Positions 1-10,100 of a DNA stretch of 64,000 nucleotides are shown piece by piece; position 1 is the first letter of the stretch, and every line of letters begins with the position of its first letter. The notes beneath the pieces were generated by a model, which saw nothing but the letters and a program-made list of their open reading frames with translations, was not told the DNA's origin and did no database searches. This DNA comes from Marinobacter sp. es.042. Its GTDB lineage: Bacteria > Pseudomonadota > Gammaproteobacteria > Pseudomonadales > Oleiphilaceae. Both the position numbers and the translations under genes were made by a program. The DNA is taken from contig NZ_LT897781.1 of the NCBI RefSeq assembly GCF_900188315.1, positions 3,472,001 to 3,536,000 of the forward strand, read 5' to 3'.

Positions 1-924
1 GTCGAAAATGTGCTGACCCTGATTTCCGGGGGCTATGATTCGTCCGTGGCGGCTTACCTGATGATGCGTCGGGGTTTGCGCAGCCACTTCCTGTTTTTCA
101 ACCTCGGTGGCACGGCTCACGAGGTTGGTGTGCGCCAGGTAGTGCACTACCTGTGGGATCGCTATGGTGCCTCCCACAGTGCCAAGTTTATTTCGGTTCC
201 GTTCGAAGGCGTGGTTGCAGAAATCATGCGTTCGGTGAGCCACCGTCACTGGGGTGTGGTGTTGAAACGCCAGATGCTTATGGCGGCTGCCGACATTGCA
301 AAAAAGAACAACGCCTCTGGCGTGGTGACAGGGGATGCGGTGGCCCAGGTGTCCAGCCAGACCCTGAGCAACCTGAACGTGGTGGACCGGGCCAGTGACG
401 AGGCGGTCCTGCGGCCCCTGGTGGCGATGGACAAGGAATCCATCATCCGCATCGCCCGGGAAATTGGCACCGAAGTCTATGCCCGCAACATGCCCGAATA
501 CTGTGGCGTCATCTCCCAGAAACCGGCTACCCGCGCCAAGCTCCATCGCGTGGAGGAAGACGAAGCCCAAATGGACACGTCAGTGCTTGCCAACGCGATT
601 GAGGCCCGGGAAGAAACGCCGATAAACCGGTTGCTGGAAACGACCGTGACGCCGGAGGAAGTGGAGCTGGTGCAGACACCATCGGTGGATGACGTGATCA
701 TCGACGTGCGTCACCCCTCGGAGGGCGAACAGTCACCGCTGACACTGACCAACAATGAGATCCTGCAGATCCCTTTCTACGAGCTGAATCAGCAGCTACC
801 GGAGTTGCCGGCGAACCGGCAATACCTGCTGTATTGCGATCGCGGCACCATGAGCCGGATGCACGCGGGGCATCTGAAGGCCGAGGGGCACATGAACATA
901 AAGGTCTATGTCCCGGCGATTTGA
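1..924 (+). CDS. thiI: tRNA 4-thiouridine synthase ThiI, C-terminal part (5' end outside window)
   Basis: The reading frame is open from base 1, so the start lies upstream of the window; about 307 residues remain of a protein that is about 480 in E. coli. The visible part opens with the PP-loop ATP-binding motif SGGYDSS of the adenylation domain. It then carries the conserved MPEYCG segment, whose cysteine forms the catalytic disulfide, and ends in a rhodanese domain with the persulfide cysteine in YLLYCDRGTMS. ThiI adenylates U8 of tRNA and transfers sulfur from IscS to make 4-thiouridine. The rhodanese extension is the form that can also feed thiazole synthesis. It is followed by a 220-base gap and the Rhs locus on the same strand. 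Confidence 0.95.
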   Translation, partial: VENVLTLISGGYDSSVAAYLMMRRGLRSHFLFFNLGGTAHEVGVRQVVHYLWDRYGASHSAKFISVPFEGVVAEIMRSVSHRHWGVVLKRQMLMAAADIAKKNNASGVVTGDAVAQVSSQTLSNLNVVDRASDEAVLRPLVAMDKESIIRIAREIGTEVYARNMPEYCGVISQKPATRAKLHRVEEDEAQMDTSVLANAIEAREETPINRLLETTVTPEEVELVQTPSVDDVIIDVRHPSEGEQSPLTLTNNEILQIPFYELNQQLPELPANRQYLLYCDRGTMSRMHAGHLKAEGHMNIKVYVPAI

Positions 925-960
925 TCTGTGAGGGGCGGTGTTCGATTGCGCATCTTTCAG

Positions 961-976
961 TGTGATGCAAGTCACA
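961..976 (+). promoter_or_regulatory. CRP/Vfr-type binding site
   Basis: TGTGATGCAAGTCACA is a perfect TGTGA-N6-TCACA palindrome, the consensus core for CRP and Vfr. Its centre lies about 59-60 bases upstream of the start point expected from the -35/-10 pair at 993-1021, the spacing of a class I activator site. The site precedes the giant Rhs gene. Binding by a CRP homologue is inferred. Confidence 0.7.
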
Positions 977-992
977 ATTCGGAGGCTGACAC

Positions 993-1021
993 TTGCTCAG
1001 TCTGTGTTAGTTGCGTGTAAT
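993..1021 (+). promoter_or_regulatory. Candidate promoter of the Rhs gene
   Basis: TTGCTC (993-998) and TGTAAT (1016-1021) are separated by exactly 17 bases and lie just downstream of the CRP-type site. Neither hexamer is perfect, which fits an activator-dependent promoter. The leader to the ATG at 1145 would be about 115 bases. This is predicted from sequence only. Confidence 0.4.
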
Positions 1022-1144
1022 AGTTTTATGGCCTTGGCCCCCCTCAACATTTAGCAGAGTCTGCAGTTCGAAGATCTCTGAATAGAAACGCTTTGTTTTG
1101 GGGGGGTGCATGGATTGCACAATGAAACCTGAAAGGAAGCCCTC

Positions 1145-4100
1145 ATGGCACAGTCACGCCTGTATGTCGCCTTTTCTGCTCTCGCGTTCGCCTCTCTCGC
1201 ACTGATATTACCTCCCATACCTGCTGCGTTATCCACGCCGATGACCCCCGAGATTGTTGGCACGGAAAACAACGACTTGATCGTAGTTGGGCCGGAAGAT
1301 TCGCGAATCCTCGTCGGAACCGCAGAGGATTTGATCATTGGTGGTGCCGGCAACAACGAATACCTGATCGACGCTGGTGTGGGTCACATTACCGTTGTCG
1401 AGGTGGCCGGGCAGAACACGGTGGAATTCGGGCCTAATATTTCTTTTTCTGATGTTGCCAGTGGCCTATGGCGTTCAGGCGACGATCTACAGCTAGTATT
1501 GGGTAATGAGAATCGAACCCTTACTGTGAGTGGGTTCTTTACCGTTAAAGACACTATCGCGTCTTTTACCTTTCAGAACGGTCAGCAGCTTTCATCTACC
1601 CAACTATTCCAGGTATTTGGTGCATCGGAACCAACCGCTGATGGAGTGCCTCTCCAACTGGTTCAGGCGGGGAGTGGTGACAGTGTAATTTCAGGGTCAA
1701 GTCAAAGAGATGTTCTGGTTCCATCAGATGATACTCAAGTCTTAAAGGGGCTTGCAGGCAACGACTACCTGATTGGACGCACGTCCCCTGTCACCTTCGA
1801 GATTTATCCGGGGGACGGCCAGGATGTAGTTGTGGCCTCGTCGGGGCATCACGAGATTTTCTTCAGGGGCGGCATTACGTTTAACGATGTGGCGTCCCAG
1901 TTGCAAAAACGTGGCGATGATTTGGTACTCGGCAATCGCAATAGTGATGGCGAAGTACGCATCTACAAGTTCTTTACGCTTGCCAATACGGTTGTAGATA
2001 TACGTTTTGAATCCGGAGGGCAGCTTCAGTCAGCTCAATTGTTTGAGCTCTTTGGCGTAGCTGCTCCTGAAGCGGAAACTGAATACGCACTCAACGTGGA
2101 AGGTGTTCTGCTGGACGCGGGAGGAAGTGGTAACGGCGGCGGTGATTGTGGCAATGATTGCTCGGGCGGAGGAACCGACCCGGGCAATGGAGATCCCGGC
2201 GACACCGATCCGGAACTACCGGAAGAATTCCATTGGCTTATTGGTACGGTTGATGATGATCTGATCTATGCCGGAAGCGGGGACAACTTGATTATCCCGG
2301 AGGCCGGTGATGATTATGTATTGGGCGGGCCAGGTAACAACCTTTACTATTTTGAGGCAGGCTTTGGAAACAATGTCATTGTCGAGACAGAAGGCTTCAA
2401 TGTTATCGAGTTTGATGAATCGATAACGTACTCCGATGTTTCTCAGTCTTTCGTAAAGTCTGGGAATGATCTTTTACTACGGATTGACTCTAAACAGGTC
2501 CGAATTACAGTAAGAGACTTCTTTTCTGTAGCCAACACGTTGGGCGAGTTAAGGTTCCATGACGGTGCCTCACTGACTCGCTCAAGCCTCTTCCAGGTTT
2601 TTGGGGAGGAGGTGCCCTCTCAGGTTCAATCCTCTCGTTCACTGGTACTGGGTGCCGGAGATTCGGACACCATGTCTGGGTCGGGCGTAAGCGAGTTCCT
2701 GGTGCCCAGAATGGGCGTGCGCGTCGTTGAGCCAGGTGAAGGTAGTGATTATCTCGTAGGCCGCTTGCCCGGTGGTGAAGTCCTCCAATATGGCGATAAT
2801 GGCATTACGTTTGAACTGCGTCCTGGCGATGGTAACAAGGTAATTGTTGCTGACAGTGCCTTGAACAACGTGCATTTCGTCGGAGGCATTGAGCGTCAGG
2901 ATATTGCCTCAAATATGATCCGGTGGGGAAATGACCTGGTTCTTCAAAGTGAGAGCCATAATGTCGGAGTGCGGGTTGTAAACTTTTTCTCACGGCGAGA
3001 TGTCATAGGGAATATCTTTTTTGGTGGCGGGGATGGGGGCTCTCAGAGCACTCTTAGTAGTCAGGACATATTGGGCAGCTTTGGTGTCTCACCAGATGCC
3101 GAATCCCGTCTGAACATCCTTATTAAAGGAGGCTCCACCGATAGCTGCGACGCAGGAGAGGTGGATAGCTCCGAAGGCTTTGGTCTGACACCTGAGCAAT
3201 TATCTGAAACCAATCAGCCTCCCCAGGTAACCTCTGCGCCAAGTTCAGAAGCCTGGTACGCCAGCGAATATGTGTACCAGGTAAGAGCCACCGATAATCA
3301 GAATGATGATCTTTGCTTTCACGTTACTGGCCCTGAAGGCGTTGAGATCGATCAGTACGCGGGCCTGCTGTCTTGGGAGCCCCAGCGGCACCAGCTTGGC
3401 GACAATTATTTTGAGGTTCGGGTTGTTGACGAGCGGGGGGGCGAAACCCTTCAGATGTTCCATTTGACCGTCCAGGATCCCAACAAAGAGCCTGCCTTTA
3501 CCTCCTGGCCTTTGCAGAACACGGTCGTCGGTCAGAATTACGTCTACTCTTTGATGGCATCAGATCCCTTCGTTGCAGACAGTCGTCTGGCTTTCTCTCT
3601 CGTTTCTGGGCCAGAAGGGATGTTGCTTGAGGAAGATGAGCTTCGATGGACGCCAAGCGATAGTCAGATAGGTGACCACGAAATATCCGTTCGGGTAACA
3701 GATCCCTATGGATTGAGTGATACCCAGAGCTTTGTAATCAGTGTCTCGCCGCTGGTGACTTTGGAAGAAGTAGAGGAAGGGCACTCCAGAATTCCCAGAA
3801 CGGGGGCAAGAGTAAGTCGTTATTCCGAAGATGACGGGGATGCCAGGGTTGGTACGGATCGCTTCTTTGTTCGTGACGATGAACGGGACGTTGTTGTTGA
3901 CCAGGTGAACGGTCTTGTTTGGCAAGATAACAGTGATGTTGTCCTGAATGAAGCAACAACGTTCCACAACGCCGCATCGTATTGTCGTGATTTGGAGTTG
4001 GGTGGAGAGACTGAATGGCGCCTTCCCAATCGCCTTGAGCTGGTCTATCTCTTTGATCATAGCAAGACGCTGATCGAACAGGTTTTCAAGTATCAAGTCG

Positions 4101-7100
4101 GGACCGGTTACGATCAGCGATGGTTTTTTGCATCCCCCCAGTTTCAAGGCCGCTCTCGAGAACCTGCGTATAGCAGCTGGAAAACCATGGTGGATTTCAA
4201 AGACACCAGGATTCTGCCCGCTGATTACAATAAGGAAGCCAGTGTCCGCTGCGTCAGCGGTCCGCAGCGATTCCTGCCGTCGCTTCATCGATTGGATGAC
4301 CACAATCTTGTGGTTGACCGTGCCAACCGTTTGATGTGGCAAGACACCCCTGAATCTCTGCAAATCAGGGGCAATGTTGAAGCAAACCTGGCTTATTGTG
4401 GGGCTTTGGATCTTGGGGGCTTTTCTGACTGGAGATTGCCTAACTTCAATGAGTCCCAATTATTGGTGCGAGAGTTTGAATATTTTGTGTTCGATGGTTC
4501 TCGATGGAGCCCGGACTTTTTTATAAACGTACCGGAGAACAGGCATTGGCTATCTTCTACTCTAGTAAATGATGATCCAGCCCGAGGATACCGATTCAGG
4601 TATCAGTATGACCCCGAATCCAACTATGCGGGGAGCTGGGCTGCGAATGCCAACCATTCGGTCGTGGGGCTCACTTATGATAACTATGCGCCGCGATGCA
4701 TCCGAAGCTATGCGGAGCCCGTGGCGGTCCTCGCCAACATGCCGCCGCAAGAGGTAGATGTTGAACAACCCATTGTGTTCGACGGCTCTGCCAGCTACCA
4801 CTCGGATGGAAATATTACGGCCTACGAATGGAGCAACCTGACTACAGAAGAGGTGCTTGGCGACAGCGCCGTTCTTGAAACTCAGTTCAGTAATGCTGGA
4901 ACGTACGAGATTCAACTCACCGTTACCGACCAGCTTGGGTTGAGTCAGTCTTTGGAGGAGCCCATCTCGCTGGTGGTGTATGGGCCGCCAGTCATCCAGA
5001 TTTCGGGCCAGACCTCATTGTGGGAAGGTGACACACTTGTTCTGGATGGTAGCGGTACCGAGGATGTAGCCGGAATTTCAACTTATGAATGGACAAATGC
5101 TACAGACGAGAGTGTGGTTGCTACGGGACCGCTTCTGGAAATGGCAAACCTTACTGCCGGTGAGAACTCCTACCGGCTGACGGTTACAAACGCGCGAGGA
5201 CTTGAGGCAGCACAGGATGTCACTGTTGTGGTGATTCCTCGCCCCGATATCGAAGTAGAGGGTAACCCGGACGTTAACCTTGGCGACACCGTAACGCTTG
5301 AGGCTGGGCCCCAGGCGTCGGACCCGTCAGTTGAATCCATCCAGTGGTTGTCTCAAGAAACCGGTGAAGTACTTGGCGAAGGTTCGACCCTGATGTTAGA
5401 AGGGTTGGCACTTGGTCAGCATCAGATCGTTTTGTCACTTACTTACGCTAATGGATTGACTCACCAACAGTCGATCGACGTATCGGTGAGCGGGCACAGC
5501 CCAGTGATTAGCCTGGAGGGCGATTTCCTGGCAGCAGTGGGTGATAGCGTTTCCATCAGTGCCCAGGCCAGCCATGTACCCCTGGGAGAGATTGCCGCCT
5601 TCCGCTGGTATGAGGGCGATACCCAGACACCGTTCAGTAACTCCGCGTCGGTTACCTTAACCGGGCTTGAAGCTGGCAGTTGGCCATACCGGGTTGAAGT
5701 TGAGTCCGATGCGGGCCAGGTTGCCACTAAGACACTGTTGGTGGAGGTTGGGTACGCACCACAAGCGACTCTGCCCGCTGCACACTACGTTTACGAAAAC
5801 GTCCCGATTACTCTTGATGGATCTGGCAGTTCTGTCCAGGAAGGTTTGCTTGAGTACGAATGGCGATTGCAAGATGAAGTCGTGTCCACCAGTGCGATCG
5901 CGAATCTTCAAGGGATGCCTGCTGGCGAATATCCGGTTCTATTGACCGTAACGACAGGGCTTGGTCTTACCGACACGGCGGAACTGAGTCTCATTGTTGA
6001 GCCAACAAGGGAGCTGATGTCCTGTCCCTTTCAACCCGTCGCCAATGATAAGTACGTGGAGCTCCAGTACCCGGAAAACGATATAGAGTGGCGAGGAAAT
6101 CAGGTCGAAACAGTCGACGATATTGCCCGGGGCTTCAACTATGCGCGCTCTCAGGACCCATCGGTTTTCCAGTTCCTGATCATGCCGGATCAGGCGACCT
6201 GGGACGCTATGAGTCTTCAGGAAAAAGGGCTCTATCTTGTGAATGCCGAGCGCACGGCACGAGGTCTCAAGCCCTATCAGGGGGTTGCTCAGGAAATCGT
6301 GACGATTGCTCAAGACTATGCTGATTACATTCATGATCGTAATCAGGTCATTGGTCACTACAACGATGGCCTTAGCCCAAGCGATCGTCTTGATTCAAAC
6401 GCTTATCTGGCAAGTCATCGCGATGCCCATGTAAAGACGGAGTCTGTTGCTTCCGGCAACGGTTACGCCGAGGTTCCAACGGCGGATCAGGCATTGGTAC
6501 TGGCCATTTATGGTTGGCTCTACCAGGATAAAAGCTGGTTTGAGGACTTTGAGTGGGCAACCGGCCCCGCGTGGGGGCACCGGGACCACGTTTTGCAGGC
6601 GGGCCTTGATGAAAACAGCGGCATCGAATCCGAAGAAGGGGTGATCGGGTTTGGGGTTGCCCGGGGGCTTTATCGCCCGGGACAAGCGTCACCTTCCTCA
6701 CATGGCTATGTGACAGTTTTCCAGACCGTTGACCAGAACAGCGAGTGGGACATGTCTGGCGTCACTACGGTGGATGTGTCAGCAGCCCAAGGCTGCAATA
6801 CCGCTCACATTCTCGAAATTGATGAATCGCGGGTGGATACCAATGGGCTGCGAGAGATCCGCGTAGCACCCAGCACCCTGATGATGGTTCCGGGTGATTC
6901 GCATTCTCTTCAGGTAGGCGCTTATTACGACAACGGAAATGAAGTGGATATCACCGCCTACGCCAGCTTCGTAGCGGACAGCCGGTCTATCATTTCTGTT
7001 GAAGGTGGCGTATTGACGGCAGAGCGGGAAGGGAACGCTCAGGTGCTTGCCCGCGTTGATGGTTTGGAGTCTAACCGACTCTTTGTCCGGGTTCGTGAAG

Positions 7101-10100
7101 CAACTGATCTCAGCAATCTTCAGGGCGCCGAGGCGTCTGCATACTCGGAATACGTGCCAGACAACGCGACCATTAGCAGTTACGACCCCATGGCCATGGC
7201 GGTGTACACCGGGCTGGTGCTGGATCGTGACGGACAGCCCATGGCCGGAGTACAGGCTTCATTCCTGAATAAGCCCGAGCTTGGCTCAACAAAAACCGGA
7301 AGTGATGGTCGGTTTATCATCGCTGGACCTGCCGGTCAGCAGACCATCGTTTACGAAAAAACCGGGCACCTTGTTGTACAGCGAACCACCATCGGCTCCT
7401 CTAACGCTTGGGCAAGTCTCGAGAATGTCATGTTGCTGCCCCGTGACAGCAAACAGACACGGATCGATTTGACGTCCGGCGAACCTCAGGTTCATCAGTC
7501 CACGACGGTTATTGACGAATTTGGCGAGCGTCAGGCAACCGTTGTCTTCAATGGTATAACCACTGCAACCGTGGTCTCTGCAGACGGCAGTACTCGCGAG
7601 CTTGACGAGTTTCAGTTCAGCGCGACGGAATTTGAAACTCCGGAATCGATGCCAGGAGAACTACCCCGCGAGACGGCCTTCACGTTCGCCAATGACCTTC
7701 ACGTAGCGGGCGTTTATTACAGCGACAGCGTTGTTTTTGATAGTGACGTTGTGATGTTCGTTGATAACTTCCTGGGCTTTGACGTTGGCGAGATTGTCCC
7801 GATCGGAACCTATGATCGGCTTGGAAATCAGTGGGTGGCGTCCTCCAACGGCGTAGTTGTTCAGTTGTTGGATGTTGATGGCGATGGTGTGGTCGACGGC
7901 CTCGACTACACCGGCGATTCCACGCCGGACGACCTCAACGGCAATGGCAACACCGAAGATGAGGTTATTGGTCTGGCAGGTTACGATGCCGGAGACACGC
8001 TCTGGTGGGGTAGCTTTAACCACTTCTCGGCCAAGGACTACAACTGGGGCTCCAGTGAAGACGAAGCGCCTACGGAGCTGGCGCTTGATCCGGAGCAGGA
8101 AGATGAACAGAACGAAGAGCTTGAATGCACGGGTTCATACGTTAAGCCGTATCAGCAAACCTTCCACGAAGACATTGCCATCTCGGGCACGAACCTGACG
8201 CTTCACTACTCCAGCCAGAGGACCGAGGGATATAAGCACAAGGCGCGTATTAGAGTCAGCGGTGCCGAGATTCCCTCAACGCTTGAGAAAATGATCGTGA
8301 AGCTGGAAGTTGCCGGCCGGGTGTTCCAGAGAGAACTGGCGCCGGCAACGAATACCGAAGTGGAGTTCATCTGGGATGGTACCCGGGTGGATGGTGTTCG
8401 CCCTGTAGGGATGGTAAGTGGCCGGGTGAGCATCGGGTATGAGTACAAAACCCAGTACATCAGTGCAGGCAATGCTGCTGAGGAACAGCGGGAACTTTCG
8501 GAGTTCCCGGTGGCTTGGGCTACGGTGGGCAATAACGTGACGGAAGTACCAGGCCGCCAGAACTACATCAGTTGGCAAACCCGCGGCGTCTCCTTCAAGA
8601 ACAGTTTTGAACGCCAGCTGGCCAATGGCTGGTCTTTGTCCAACGTCCATGAATACGATCCCGCAGGCCGAGTGTATCTGGGCAGTGGCAGCGTCGTGGA
8701 TGTGGAAACTCAGTCACTGATCCTTAAAACCGGCCTCACCTACAGCCTGGTTGATGGCGATGACGGCTATTATCAGAGCGGGGGCAGCAGCATCGATTAC
8801 ACCGTGAACGATGAAGGTGTGCTTGTTGACAAGGTGACCGGGCTGGAATGGCAGTTTACCGATCAGCCGTTCGAGGCTCGCACCAAGGCAGGGGCTCAGG
8901 CGTATTGCGCCAACGATGCTATGCCGAAGGGAACAGGTTGGCGTTTGCCAACGGCCAAAGAGATTGGCTACACCCTTGATAAGTCGGGCGGGAACATCGG
9001 GCCGGCCATTTACAGCGTATCCCGTGCCCGAGGTCTTTGGCACACGTCGGCGGCGAATCCAGAGAGTGCCCTGAAGCCCGTCATGTGTGTTCGGGGAGAG
9101 TCTATTGATGAGCGATACACCCAGAACCTGAAACGTGACGCGGCCAAACAGGTAGTTGTCGATAATGACAACGGCCTTATGTGGCAGGATGCGCCCGAGA
9201 ACGCCAGTACCAAGTTGGATTGGGCTTCCAGTATCCAGCATTGTGAGGCCTCTACGTTTGCTGGCTTCAGCGATTGGAGACTGCCGAACATCAACGAGCT
9301 GCTTTACGTTCTGCCAAACAGCGTGTTTGCCCATCAAACAGAGTTGGTTTTCCCTCCCGGGGAATACTGGGATCATGAAGCCAGCTTCCGGCAGCCGTAC
9401 TGGAGTTCAACCACCAATTTTCGGGACGATGAACAGGCCTGGGCGATTGAAAGCGCCAGCTTCAATAGCGAGCGGTTCAGCAAGACGGACCAGTATCACG
9501 TGCGCTGTGTAAGAGATGCCGCTTCAGCCTCAAGAATGCCATACCGCTTTGATAGCGAGGGCCGACACATTGCCACCTTCGATCTGGATAGTGGTACCAC
9601 CCTGGTTGAATTCGGTTACAACGAGGCCGGCAAGCTCAATCAAATTACGGACCGTTTTGGAAACGTTATTGCCATTGAGCGAAATGCCGACGGTGAACCA
9701 CAGCGAATTGTGGCAGCGGATGGCCAGATAACCGAACTCACGGTTGATGAACACAACAACCTGACAGCCCTGGCCTATGAAGATGGCAGCGAGTATCAGT
9801 TCCTGTATCAGGATGGCGGGTTGCTCACCGAGAAAACCGACCCGAACGGCTACCGCTACCCTCATGAATTTGACCAGAATGGTCGTGTCTACCAAACCCG
9901 AGACCCCGAAGGCGGCCAGTGGGACTTCTTCGATACCCGGGTAGGTATCGGCCACAACCGCTATGGTTATACCACTGCGGAGGGTAATCAGTACCAGACC
10001 GTTCGCCGAGTGCTGGAGAATGGTGATGTCCGCAAGGAAATCACCTATAAGAACGGGACCACCCTGGTCGATATCCTGAGGGCTGACCAGCTCCAGCAAA

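Noticed and set aside
3560..4459. Minus-strand open frame of 299 codons within the Rhs gene
   Set aside because: It is antisense to the DUF1566 modules, has no homology I recognise and no promoter.
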